DNA from: Scylla paramamosain
Lineage: Eukaryota > Arthropoda > Malacostraca > Decapoda > Portunidae
Reading direction: 5' to 3'
Assembly: GCF_035594125.1 (NCBI RefSeq)
Contig: NC_087151.1
Span: forward strand, 23,171,079-23,235,078
Length of the DNA: 64,000 nucleotides
Shown: one piece after another, positions 12,421-34,588 of the stretch
How the letters are laid out: every line of letters begins with the position of its first letter
Numbering within the stretch: the stretch's first letter is position 1
Position numbers and translations under genes: made by a program
Notes under the pieces: model-generated
Told to the model about the DNA's origin: nothing
Seen by the model: only the letters and a program-made list of their open reading frames with translations
The model's database searches: none

Positions 12421-12789
12421 AATGAAAGGCCCTGTGTTACTCTGTAAACGAGTAAGTAAATCAATAACGCATGAGTCATTGACGTGCACGTGTTAAGCGC
12501 ATCAGGGGTGCAGACCAACAGATGGATAATTGATAAGGGTTATGGTCAAAACGGTTCGTCCCGTCACCCACATCCCCTAGTAAATAATTATGTTCCCCAC
12601 CCTCCATCCCTTTCCACCAACAAAGGAAAAAAAATAACACCTGCGTCAATTTGAACGAATAATTCTACTATGCAAGAGGTGTAATATCGACCAATACGTG
12701 CAAATAAAGGTCCACGATGCCACATTTCCCCCTCACTTCCCTCACAGAGGGTTTGACGTGTGGATCTACCCCCCCAATTAGTCGTCAAG
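12421..12789. other. spacer without a recognised gene
   Basis: Between the PX-like gene and the macro-domain gene. It contains a GCACGTG E-box near 12487, a C-rich stretch (about 12560-12615) and an AATAAA at 12703. No open frame resembles a known family. An in-frame extension of the next gene to 12760 is possible. Confidence 0.5.
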
Positions 12790-13338
12790 ATGAAGGTGGT
12801 CGAGGGTAGGCTGACCAACAGCGCGTTCCATGATTGTCGCTGTTATATTGCTTACACAGTAAATGCGGTCTCCACCGTACCGTGTGGGATTGCGCGGGAC
12901 TTCAAAACGATTTATCCATACGAGAATACGCATGCGGCTAGACAGAGACTCTACTCGCTTCATTGGGCCACGACGGACACGAGAGATGAACCAAGATGTA
13001 TTATTATCCACTCGCCTCCCACAGGAAGCGTAAATCTCCTTCACCTGGTGGCCTGCGTGACTCAGTATGGTTGGGGCGGGGCCGTCGAGGGTAACAAGAA
13101 GGTGCAACAGGCAATTGCGACATCGAAGGATTTGCTTTACGTGGAAGGACTCAAGATGGATACAAGCATGAACTGACGTCAACACTTCCAGAATTGCCTG
13201 AAAAAGATTGCCTTGATAGCCATGGCGAACACTGAAGTGGAGCAGATTATCATCCCAGAAGGAATGGGGTGCAGAGGTCGCTGCCGGGATGAGTGGACGA
13301 ATAATTACCTGCCTATGGTGGAAGGGCTGGCGAAGTGA
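12790..13338 (+). pseudogene. Macro-domain (ADP-ribose binding/hydrolase-like) protein, one in-frame stop
   Basis: Macro domains bind ADP-ribose, and many viral and cellular ones remove ADP-ribose from proteins. Visible family features are TVNAVSTVPCGIARDF (the Asn-rich and Gly-rich ligand loops, with TVNA matching the VNA motif), a hydrophobic strand then VACVTQYGWGG, and near the C-terminus IIIPEGMGCRGRCRDEW, which matches the iP-iGCG...W motif of the viral/phage macro subgroup. A TGA at 13174 interrupts the frame, but all family features before and after it lie in the same frame, ending with TGA at 13336. Start 12790 fits the domain edge; ATG 12760 would add ten residues. About 182 codons is normal for a single macro domain. 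I do not recall it as a standard Polinton gene, so it looks like an accessory acquisition. Confidence 0.7.
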
Positions 13339-13381
13339 CTTCAACCTTTTGGAGTTGAAACTATTCTCGTGAGGAAGTTTG

Positions 13382-13414
13382 AATAAACTATATCATGTAA
13401 AATTTTGAAATAAA
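13382..13414 (+). promoter_or_regulatory. paired AATAAA polyadenylation signals
   Basis: AATAAA at 13382 and 13409, 44-71 bases after the macro-domain stop and before the penton gene. The position fits the 3' end of a transcript. It has not been tested. Confidence 0.45.
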
Positions 13415-13487
13415 TTTGATGTGTGTTTGACAAATCGAGTATAAATGTATTCTTTAATTGGGATGATCGTTATTCTTTATTTTGATC

Positions 13488-15224
13488 ATGGCGGGAGCAG
13501 AGCATTATCTGTATTTGACGAGTCTGGGCAACTCCGAGCTCTACCACCATAACCAGCCCCATCGCTTTGAAAATAGAATCACTCCCCCCATCCATCTTGA
13601 TCCAAATAAGGAATATGAAGTAGGTCTGATAAAACTGCTTTTATCCAAAATAGTTCTTGGGTCTAGTGGCGGGTGATTATACTTGCAGGATTGATATTTG
13701 GGCCATAACCCACACCGATGAAACACGCATGTATAAACTCCATACATACACACCTCGAACGAGCATGGAAGTTGGCGATACTGGGTATATGGTTGACGTC
13801 ATTAATATCGAATTGGCCGCAGAATTAAAAAGCAATATGAAGACTGAGTATGACCGGTAATTTGAGGGTGATCAATTTTTTAACTATAATGAAAAAATGT
13901 GAAGGGTGGAGCACGTCCTTCAGAATGCCCCACAGTGCGAGAACAATGGCCATTTCTGCTAACTGAATGCGAAATTTGGATCCAGGATGGCTCACATCTT
14001 GGGCAGGAGTAACTATGACTCCTGGAGGTCCCGGGATGGTGTCATGCCGTGACTCCCCGAGTGACGTGAAAAACCTCCTTGAGACTTAGTTACTGGGGAA
14101 GCCTGCCTCCTAGTGGCGCCCGCTGGTAACGTAGGCACAAGCCTGAGGGATTGGGCCTACGGCTAAGGTGCTTACCCCGCGAGATGAATGTGGGGCGGGG
14201 AGTTGGACAAATATTCCATCCTCCCTTCTCAATAAATGTTCATAGAGTAATGGGGCTCCGCCAGGCTTCGGAGCCCAGAACAGCTTCACTGGTCCGGAGT
14301 CCTTTCTGCTCCTTCGAGTTCTCTACCTCGTTGGGGTGGTGGGCCGTCAGGATGATTTGCCGAGTCGGTGGGCTAAACCCACTAACCCTCGACAGCGGTA
14401 GTCACTCTGGCGTTTCCGGGATGACGGCCCGCTGGTTGAGGGGGTAGCGCTCTTCCTGCCCTCAAAGGCCAGCGGGTTCATGGCTTTGAAATGGGATACA
14501 AGGGGTGGATGCGGTCCCAGTCCCCCTCGGGTCCGAAGGGCGTGCATAGAGCCTCCGTGCACGTCCTCTCGTACCCAGAGCGTCCTAGCAGAGCTCGTAG
14601 TCTGCGAACGGTTTGTCATGCTGCGGCGGGCCTAGTAGCTCAGGTAGCCAACCACCTGGCTGAGGGTGGCGTCCTCAGAACCGGAATCCTGTCGGGGGCG
14701 ACCTCGGCAGGTAGGTTTCGCATCGCCTGTGCCGTTGAAGACGGTAGGCGTGAGTAGTGCTGGCTTTAGCCTGCTACCCTGTCGTCCCCTCCAAAGGGGT
14801 AATCCTGACCGCCGGTGCCGGCTGCTTGGTAAACAAGCGCCTGTGAACGGCGGTTGAATTAAGTATGACTCTCTCAAGGTAGTATTAGTATGCCAAGTAT
14901 AATTTACACAGTCCATATGCCGAAAACGACTCCCCCTTCATTCCCGCCCCATTCCCGCCTCGAATGGATGGGGGGATAGATTTCGCACTATTTTACACGG
15001 ACTGTGTGTCAGCGACGATATATGGTGGTCAGAATAACAACTTATTAGATGTCATCAGTATGAAATCCGCTGACGGTAAAAATTTCCATCAGACTGCATA
15101 TAAATCGCTCAGTAAAACTATTATCGATTTGATTGCGATTCAACTCGCGGATCAAGTTGGCCGGCCCATTCACTTTGGGAGGGGTAAATTAATTACACTC
15201 TTACTGCATATCAGACAGAAATAA
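13488..15224 (+). pseudogene. Penton (minor capsid, single jelly-roll) gene, split by an insertion
   Basis: Forms the pentameric vertex in Polinton-like capsids. ATG 13488 opens HYLYLTSLGNSELYHHN and then LDPNKEYEVGLIKLLL, the typical N-terminal strands. A frameshift near 13660 leads into DYTCRIDIW and further sequence to a TAA at 13858. More family-like codons with stops run to MAHILG (about 13986-14003). After the insertion at about 14003-14893 the C-terminal jelly-roll strands resume (FALFYTDCVSATI, then LADQVGRPIHFGRGK) and end at 15224, overlapped by an AATAAA. At least one frameshift, three stops and the insertion inactivate it. Confidence 0.8.
14003..14893. mobile_element. GC-rich non-coding insertion with 28S (R2 target)-like edges
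   Basis: About 0.9 kb, clearly richer in GC than its surroundings, inserted in the penton gene. The left edge (14006-14021) has GGAGTAACTATGACTC, identical to 28S rDNA just before the R2 cleavage site. The right edge (about 14844-14882) reads AACGGCGG...AAGTATGACTCTCTCAAGGTAG, close to the same 28S stretch, with TATGCC following as in 28S TAGCCAAATGCC. The interior is not 28S and has no convincing protein; short frames there are random. A short, internally deleted R2-class retroelement or a copied RNA carrying 28S flanks is the best guess. A tRNA-derived SINE is an alternative. Confidence 0.5.
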
Positions 15225-15324
15225 AAAGCCGGTGATTATGCTCGGTGTCTTATTCGTGACATGGCGGTCATCATGACGAGAGCGTTCACACCTCCCACTT
15301 GAGTGGAATATAACTTGTTTTTTA

Positions 15325-15591
15325 TGCAAAGCAAAGGCAAAGCAGTTAGACGACATCCAGGTTTTTATTCCACCACATTCAAGAAGAGGTGGTGGCATAT
15401 TTTCCGGTTTGAGCGGCTTTGTTAAAAAAGCAATTCCCTTTCTCATGTGTACTGTGACACCCGAAGCACTCTAAATGGGAAAAGGTTTATTAACAGATGT
15501 TTTAGAGGTGAAACAACTTCGCAAATCATTAAGAAATAGAGGCGTCACCGCCGTGAAGGGTGTGGGTGAAAGGATAGTTCGAGGTGGATGA
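15325..15591 (+). pseudogene. Basic Gly-rich Polinton late protein (PY/pVI-like), one stop
   Basis: In one frame from about 15325: LDDIQVFIPPHSRRGGG, then IFSGLSGFVKKAIPF, a TAA at 15472, then MGKGLLTDVLEV...RGVTAVKGVGERIVRGG, ending with TGA at 15589. The RRGGGIF start, amphipathic helix and basic Arg/Lys-rich end are typical of a small capsid-associated protein encoded beside the major capsid in Polintons and compared to adenovirus pVI. The start codon is uncertain. One base change explains the internal stop. Role inferred from family resemblance and position. Confidence 0.6.
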
Positions 15592-15715
15592 GTAATGAAA
15601 TAGAGGAAAGTAAGAGTCGGAGAAAAGAAAAAAAGAGAAAACAACCAACCAGGCAACTGAAAAGAAAGACATGCTATAAAGCAGATATCTTCAATATTTA
15701 GCTTAGTCGCGAAGA
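15592..15715. other. short AG-rich spacer before the capsid gene
   Basis: Purine-rich DNA with no gene I can support. An upstream late promoter could lie here, but no clear TATA or initiator motif is visible. Confidence 0.4.
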
Positions 15716-17081
15716 TGACTCATTACAGGCTGGATGTGCAGGGTGGAGCGACCTCCACCCCCTGAGCAATTATCTGACGGCTGTGAGTGAGAACTTACCG
15801 AGGGTGAATCGCCTGCATACCATTGAATCGGCAGTCGCTGCGAGACGAGATTTGGACGCATTACCAGTTAATTTAGACGCTAATGCTAATAATCATGCTG
15901 GGATTAACGACCCTTACATTGAATTTAGACTACCTGGCATTCCAGGACAATTTTTGGATCTATCAACAGGGTCTCTAGAATTGCGAGTTAGCATAGCGAA
16001 GGCAGATGTCGCGCCACTAGACGACGACGATCACATCGCTTTTAGTAATGGCTTGAATAATACCATGTTTAAGTCTTGCACTTGTTATTTTAACGAACAG
16101 CTTGTGGAGTCATCCTCTTTGTTCAACTATCACGCCTTCATTAAAATAATTAGGATAAATAATCAGGATAAAATTGACTTTATTGGTCGCGTCACCTTCT
16201 ACCACCGCGATTATGATGGATCAAAAGGCATAATCAATAAATTTGATGAAGACTATTTCACGTGGGGGAATAAAGATGAGAAACAAATGATAAAAGATTG
16301 TAAAACGCACAGCCTTTCAATGACTTCGCCTTTGTTTTCGAATATATCAAGTCTGGACGCTTACCTGCTTGACTCTGTCGATATGGGAATTCAATTAGAA
16401 TTGGCTAACAAAACATGGATTCTTAATTCACACCAAGACGCTAGCAGTCTCAAATTTAAGCTCGAGATGGCTAAGTTATGGGTTGACCACATCACGCTGC
16501 ATCCACCCGCCTTAGAATCATTAAATAACTCCTTGACTCTAAATCCAATGCAATACACTTTTAATAGGACACTCTGTAAGACGTATGTGTTAAACGCCAA
16601 TCAAACATCTTTGATTGCCGAATTACCTTATGCGCAAATCATACCTCAAAATTTGACCATGGCAATAGTTGATATGGACAGCTTACAAGGCATAATTGAT
16701 AAGAACGGTTTATATTTTCATCACACTGATCTGTCACACGTACATATCACTGTGAATGGGGAGACCATTTATAACGTTCGCAGCTCTTTCCCGCATCACA
16801 CGTCAAAATTATTTTACACGACCCTTGAGTCACTAGAATTGGACACGCGTAATTCCCTAGCATTTGATGCTTTTAATAAAAGTCGGACAGTATGTTTCCT
16901 TAACTTTGTGACAGAGGACGTGCACAATGCCATCCCTCTGGATAAATTAGGGAATCTAAGAATTAATCTGTCTTTTGCTAAGGAACGTAATCATAACCGC
17001 ATCATCATGTTTTTCGCCGACACTACCGGTGTCATAGAAATTGATCATTACCGTCACGTTCACTGCATTGTCCACGCATAA
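15716..17081 (+). CDS. Major capsid protein, double jelly-roll (largely open)
   Basis: Forms the hexagonal shell subunits of Polinton/adintovirus capsids. The open frame from 15783 to TAA 17081 has 432 codons. Typical features are the N-terminal LHTIESAVAARRDLDAL and IEFRLPGIPGQFLDL segment, a central SCTCYFNEQLVESSS strand, and the very characteristic C-terminal FFADTTGVIEIDHYRHV. The same frame continues upstream without a stop to about 15756. An ATG at 15716 in another frame, reaching this frame by one shift near 15755, may be the original start; otherwise no ATG begins the frame and GTG 15783 is only formal. It is at the compact end for the family. This is the best-preserved gene of the element. 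Confidence 0.88.
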
Positions 17082-17087
17082 GCTGTC

Positions 17088-17582
17088 ATGAATGCACGTG
17101 AAATACAAATCGGTCTAGCAGGCATCTTGGGCAGTTGAATTTATTTTTTAGGCTGTCACAACCAACACCGTGTGACAGAGCTGATAAATCTTGCCAGAAA
17201 ACAGGAGAAGCCATGCGTTTTCATTCTAAATACATTGAGTGACTCAAAGACCATGGGCCACTGGATTACTGTTTATCTTAATTTTCAAAGTCAGACCATA
17301 GGCTATTACGATACCTGTAACTTACATCCCAAATAAAATTCCGCCGTCTTACATCATTTCATGCAAACTTGTCCACATATGAAAATTAGCACATTAAATT
17401 ATCGACTTCAGGGGTTGAATTCCCTCGTGTGCGGCATTTATTGCATGTTTTTTTGCCTTATACTGAGTTGGCATACATTAAAACGTGCAATGTGCATTAT
17501 TCACACCAGCTTCAAAAAGCATCAATATCTATATAATGGCAGCTGCGGCATGGCAGCTGCGTGGTGCCACCCACTTTCCTGA
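17088..17582 (+). pseudogene. Adenain-type maturation cysteine protease (two in-frame stops)
   Basis: Cleaves capsid precursors during virion maturation. ATG 17088 lies six bases after the capsid stop. One frame holds all the catalytic residues: His in GHW (codon 17259), Asp in YYDT (17310), the oxyanion Gln (17409) and the nucleophile Cys in VCGIYC (17430), with Gln and Cys seven codons apart as in adenovirus protease. Stops at 17136 (TGA) and 17334 (TAA) kill it. The true end is unclear; the frame runs open to 17582. Confidence 0.82.
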
Positions 17583-18074
17583 CGCATTCAGACCTCCCCC
17601 ACCCTCTTCCCTTCCGTCAACCTTGACCATTGAGTGGTGGAGACATTGGAATGTACTGAGATATCGGAAGGAACATGTGATGGCAAGACTCAAACCACCC
17701 TGGCTGTCCAGGATCCACGCGAGTGAAAGGGAGGCCTCCATGGCAATGTCGTCAGAGTCTCCCAGACCACGCGTGTGATGGCGACCCAAATGTGTAGCTG
17801 TCAGTGATCCCAGCCGCCTGCTGTGCCTGATGCGTTCAGTCCCCCCACCCCCTTCTCATTCAATTATTTCCCACCCACCATCATTGATTGATTTAGTCAT
17901 TCCATAGCCGCTGAAGGATAAGGAAACACGCCCCCAACTCTCCGCCATCGCCTTCCCGACCCCGCCCCCTTAACATGGGCCCTGGTGACGTCGTCGTGAA
18001 TGATCCGCTCCTCCCCCCGCCGTTAATTTACAGCCAGGGTCGCCATTCGGAAATTGATTGCCACTGAGGCCTCT
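17583..18074. other. 3' non-coding part of the Polinton
   Basis: No recognisable gene. C-rich DNA with two related stretches, CCTGACGCATTCAGACCTCC (about 17578) and CCTGATGCGTTCAGTCCCCC (about 17826), plus TGACGTCGTCGTGAA near 17987. It may be part of the original terminal region. Confidence 0.45.
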
Positions 18075-18190
18075 GGAAAATTGTCATGGGAGTCGCCCAT
18101 CCTAATTTGGCATTGCCATGGGAGTCCCCATTCCATGGGGATTCCCATGGCATGCCAATTTAGTATGGGCAACTCCCATGGCAATTTCCC
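18075..18190. repeat. near-perfect 116-bp inverted repeat (hairpin)
   Basis: The left arm GGAAAATTGTCATGGGAGTC (and following) pairs with the right arm, which ends CAACTCCCATGGCAATTTCC. The centre is CCATTCCATGGGG near 18132. CCATGG occurs repeatedly. Arms are about 56 bases with few mismatches and almost no loop. It forms the exact boundary between the Polinton remnant and the satellite. It could be a foldback/MITE-like element or a terminal remnant. Confidence 0.85.
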
Positions 18191-30048
<11,858 letters not shown>

Positions 30049-30447
30049 AGCATCCTATAAGGGGTAAGGATACAAGATATCCCCCCCCAAAAAAAAAACG
30101 TATCTTTTGAGTGTTTATGAGCGTGTTGAAATGATGAAATGCTGAAAAAAAAAAACATGGAAAACACCCAATATAGGGGAAAAAATACCAAGAAAGTGTT
30201 TTTTTTTTTTTTTTTTTTTTTTTACGCCTTACATACCAAAATGCTAAAATGCGTGTAAAACGCCCTTTATTAAAAAAAAAAGAATATTATTTCTGTTGAG
30301 ATTGTTATGTATAGAAAGTACCTTAGATAGGGCAACGAGAACATATCACGAGAAACGTGTATTAAAAGTGTTCTAGAGCTTCTTAGGTATCAAAAGGCTA
30401 AAACGCATGAACAACACTCTATAAAAAGAAACAGAACATGACCAAAA
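30049..30447 (-). repeat. small inverted patch of satellite
   Basis: About four monomers in - orientation (TACCAAAATGCTAAAATGCG, GAGCTTCTTAGGTATCAAAA and similar) between + oriented monomers on both sides. The left joint is near GCAAAGCATCCTATAAGG and the right joint near AACGTGTTTTTTGCATGC. Confidence 0.85.
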
Positions 30448-31262
30448 AACGTGTTTTTTGCATGCATTTTGGCATTTTTGTATCTAACAAAGTGAAATAC
30501 ACTTAAATTACACGGTTCTGGTAATGTTCTGTTTTCCTTTTATTATTTTTTTTTCCATATAGAGTGTTACTCATGCGTTTTCGTGTTTTAGTACCTAAGA
30601 AGATCAAAAACACTCATAATGGACGTTTCTTGTAATGTCTTTTCGGTTCCTCATATAGAAGTACGTTTTTGACGTTTTTGTACATAACAAGCTAAAAAAA
30701 AAAAAAACATACAAAATACCTGTTTTTGGTAATGTTATTGTCTTACTCTATATAGAGTGATCTGCATGCGTTTTAGCGGTTTGGTACGTAAGTAGTTCAA
30801 AAACCCTGAAAATACACTATTTTGGTAATTTTCTTTTTCTTTCCATATATGGTGTTTTAGATGCTTTTTAGCGTTTTGGTGCCTTACACGCTTACATTCA
30901 AAAGACTCGTTTCTTGAAATCTAGTTTCCTTTCCCCATAGAGGGTGCTTTGCATGCAGTTTTTGCTTTTTAGTACCTAACAATGTTAAATACACTCAAAA
31001 TACACGTGTTTGGTAAAGTGGTTCTGTTTCTCAATATAACAAACTATTCGTGCCTTTTAGCGTTTTGTTACCTAAGAAGCTAAAAAACTCTCATAGGAGT
31101 AATACGTGTTTCTCGTAATGTCTTTTTGTTTCTACATGTGGTACTTTGCATGCATTTTAGCGTTTCATAAAGTGTGTTTTGTATGCCATTTACGTTTTGG
31201 TACATAAGAAGTTAAAAAACTGAAAAAAAAATACAATTTTTTCGCAATATTGTTTTCTTTTT
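30448..31262 (+). repeat. 97-bp satellite array
   Basis: Plus-strand monomers up to the LINE-A insertion. The interrupted A-type monomer resumes after the LINE at 34589. Confidence 0.85.
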
Positions 31263-34200
31263 TTTTTTTTTGTTATGTAGGAAGGACACTGGCCAAGGGC
31301 AACAAAAATCTAATAAAAAAAATACCCACTGAAATGCCAGTCAAACAAAAGGGTCAAAGCAGTGGTCAAAAATTGATGAATAGGTGTCTTAAAACCTCCC
31401 TTTTGAACGATTTCAAGTCATAGGAAGGTGGAAATACAGAAGTAGGCAGGGAGTTCCAGAGTTTACCAGAGAAAGGGATGAATGATTGAGAATACTAGTT
31501 AACTCTTGCGGTAGATAGGTGGACAGAATAGGGGTGAGAGAAATGAGAAAGTCTTGTGCAGCGAGGCCGCGGAAGGAGGGGAGGCATGCAGTTAGCAAGA
31601 TCAGAAGAGCAGTTAGCATGAAAATAGCGGTAAAAGACAGCTAGAGATGCAACATTGCGGCGGTGAGAGAGAGGCTGAAGACAGTCAGGTAGAGGAGAAG
31701 AGTTGATGAGACGAAAAGCTTTTAATTCCACCCTGTCTAGAAGAGCAGTATGAGTGGAAGCCCCCCAGACATGTGAAGCATAGTCCATACATGGATGGAT
31801 AAGGCCCTTGTACAGAATTAGCAGCTGGGGGAGTGAGAAAAACTGGCGGAGACGTGTCAGAGCACCTAACTTCATAGAAGCTGTTTTAGCTAGAGATGAG
31901 ATGTGAAGTTTCCAGTTCAGATTATAAGTAAAGGACAGACCGAGGATGTTCAGTGTAGAAGAGGGGGACAGTTGAGTGTCATTGAAGAGGAGGGGATAGT
32001 TGTCTGGAAGGTTGTGTCGAATTGATAGATGGAGGAATTGAGTTTTTGAGGCATTGAACAATACCAAGTTTGCTCTGCCCCAATCAGAAATTCTTGAAAG
32101 ATCAGAAGTCAGGCGTTCTGTTGCTTTCCTGCGTGATATGTTTACCTCCTGAAGGGTTGGACGTCTATGAAAAGACGTGGAAAAGTGCAGGGTGTTATCA
32201 TCAGCGTAGGAGTGGATAGGACAAGAAGTTTGGTTTAGAAGATCATTAATGAATAATAAGAAGAGAGTGGGTGACAGGACAGAACCCTGAGGAACACCAC
32301 TGTTAATAGATCTAGGAGAAGAACAGTGACCGTCTACCACAGTAGCAATAGAACGGTCAGAAAGGAAACTTGAGATGAAGTTACAGAGAGAAGGATAGAA
32401 ACTGTAGGAGGGTAGTTTGGAAATCAAAGCTTTGTGCCACACTCTATCAAAAGCTTTTCATATGTCCAAGGCAACAGCAAAAGTTTCACCAAAATCTCTA
32501 AAAGAGGATGACCAAGACTCAGTAAGGAAAGCCAGAAGATTACCAGAAGAGCGCCCTTGACGGAACCCATACTGGTGATCAAATAGAAGGTTGTGAAGTG
32601 ATAGATGTTTAAGAATCTTCCTGTTGAGGATAGATTCAAAAACTTTAGATAGGGAAGAAATTAAAGCAATAGGACGGTATTTTGAGGGATTAGAACGGTC
32701 ACCCTTTTTAGGAACAGGTTGAATGTAGGCAAACTTCCAGCAAGAAGGAAAGGTAGATGTTGACAGACAGAGATGAAAGAGTTTGACTAGGCAAGGTGCA
32801 AGCACGGAGGCACAGTTTCGGAGAATAATAGGAGGGTCCATCAGGTCCATAAGCCTTCCGAGGGTTTAGGCCAGCGAGGGCATGGAAAACATCATTGCGA
32901 AGAATTTTAATAGGTGGCATGAAGTATTCAGAGGGTGAAGGAGAGGGAGGAACAAGCCCAGAATCGTCCAAGGTAGAGTTTTTTTCCAAGGTTTGAGCAC
33001 AGTTCAGCTTTAGAAATAGATGTGATAGCAGTGGTGCCATCTGGTTGAAATAGAGTAGGGAAAGAAGAAGAAGCAAAGTTGTTGGAGATATTTTTGGCTA
33101 GATGCTAGAAATCACGAAGGGAGTTGGATCTTTAAAGGTTTTGACATTTTCTGTTAATGAAGGAGTTTTTGGCTATTTGGAGAACAGACTTGGCATGGTT
33201 CCGGGCAGAAATATAAAGTCCATGAGATTCTGGTGATGTAAGGCTTAAGTACCTTTTGTGGGCCACCTCTCTATCATGTATAGCACGAGAACAAGCTGTG
33301 TTAAACCAAGGTTTAGAAGGTTTAGGATGAGAAAAAGAGTGAGGAATGTATGCCTCCATGCCAGAAACTATCACCTCTGTACACAAACCTCAGCACTCAA
33401 AAACGGGTCTCTGACACGGAAGCAGTAGTCAATCCAAGGAAAATCAGCAAAATACCTCCTCAGGTCCCCCTAACTAGCAGAGGCAAAACGCCAGAGGCAC
33501 CTTCGCTTAAGGGGGATCCTATGTAGGGATTGGAGTGATAGGACAAGATAAAGATATGATATTGTGATCGGAGGAGCCCAACGGAGAAGAAAGGGTGACA
33601 GCATAAGCAGAAGGATCACGAAGGGTGACAGCATAAGCATAAGGTCAGAAGAGGTCAAGAATGTTGGGCGTATCTTCAAGACGGTCAGGAATACGAGTAG
33701 GGTGTTGCACCAATTGCTCTAGGTCATGGAGGATAGCAAAGTTGTAGGCTAGTTCACCAGAATGGTCAGTGAAGGGAGAGGAAAGCCAAAGCTGGTGGTA
33801 AACATTGAAGTCTCCAAGAATGGATATCTCTGCAAGAGGGAAGAGGGTCAAAATGTGCTCCACTTTCGAAGTTAAGTAGTCAAAGAATTTCTCATAGTCA
33901 GAGGAGTTAGGTGAGAGGTATACAGCACGGATAAATTTAGTATGAGAGTGACTCTGTAGTCGTAGCCAGATGGTGGAAAACTCGGAAGATTCAAGAGCGT
34001 GGGCACGAGAGCAGGTTAAGTCATTGCGCACATAAACGCAGCATCCAGCTTTGGATCAAAAATGAGGATAGAGAAAGTAAGAGGGAACAGAAAAGGGGCT
34101 ACTGTCAGTTGCCTCAGACACCTGAGTTTCAGTGAGGAAAAGAAGATGAGGTTTAGAAGAGGAGAGGTGGTGATCTACAGATTGAAAATTAGATCTTAGA

Positions 34201-34588
34201 CCGCGAATGTTGCAGAAGTTAATGAAGAAAAAGTTGAGGGGGGTGTCAAAACACTTAGGGTCGTCGACAGAAAGGCAGTCCGACCTAGGGACATTTATGG
34301 TCCCCTCCCCAGATGGGGACTCCGAGGCTGGTGTAGGACTCCCCATGATGATTTTATAATTTTTGAGTGAAGGGTGTGTGTGTTATTAGGTGCTTGTAGT
34401 TTTGTGTGGAGGAAGAGAGTTGTCTTTAGAGGACAGGCTGTGACTGCCCCCTTGTGTTGTGAGACACAAAGGGAAACGTTCAGTGAGGTCACAGCTGGGT
34501 TTAATGATAAGTTCACAGCATCCCGTGAACAGTGCATTAGACCTCACTGGCAGTAATTATTGTTTCGGCAGGTGTTTACTGCCCCCTC
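31263..34588 (-). mobile_element. LINE-A, nearly full length, inactive EN-RT retrotransposon
   Basis: A 3.3-kb non-LTR element on the - strand, inserted cleanly in a satellite monomer. From its 5' end: a 240-bp leader (34347-34588); APE endonuclease ([30 protein letters not shown]-like; about 34346-33470); a linker with a Cys/His-poor region (about 33386-33076); and reverse transcriptase (KYRPIALISSLSKVFES about 32680, [13 protein letters not shown] about 32290, YADD about 32200). A thumb-like C-terminal region (GLIHPCMDYASHVWG) runs to about 31495, and the 3' end is a CCTACATAA tail next to an A-rich run. The frames 34056-34346, 33645-34031, 33132-33386, 32708-33076, 32458-32850 and 31495-32442 are pieces of one reading frame broken by frameshifts. 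It resembles I/Jockey-group LINEs; clade not assigned. Confidence 0.9.

Larger units (their letters stand above)
6676..18190 (+). mobile_element. Maverick/Polinton (adintovirus-like) element, degenerate, 5'-truncated
   Basis: The sequence changes from AT-rich satellite to coding DNA of higher GC for 11.5 kb, then back to satellite. Recognised on the + strand are protein-primed DNA polymerase B, FtsK/HerA-type packaging ATPase, DDE integrase plus chromodomain, small late proteins, a macro-domain protein, penton, double jelly-roll major capsid and adenain-type protease. This set defines Polintons, which are both transposons and virus relatives. No terminal inverted repeat or 6-bp target duplication is visible. 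The polymerase starts at its zinc-binding region, so the left end is lost. Nearly all genes carry stops or frameshifts. Confidence 0.92.

Noticed and set aside
13168..13181. cAMP-response element TGACGTCA within the macro-domain gene
   Set aside because: A palindromic TGACGTCA is present at 13174-13181, but it lies inside a coding frame and is expected by chance at this scale.
12588..13344. Minus-strand genes across the macro-domain locus
   Set aside because: They are antisense shadows with random composition, while the plus frame carries ordered macro-domain motifs.
14003..14893. A fragment of 28S rRNA itself
   Set aside because: Only the edges resemble 28S. The interior does not match the conserved 28S sequence that I would expect on either side of the R2 site.
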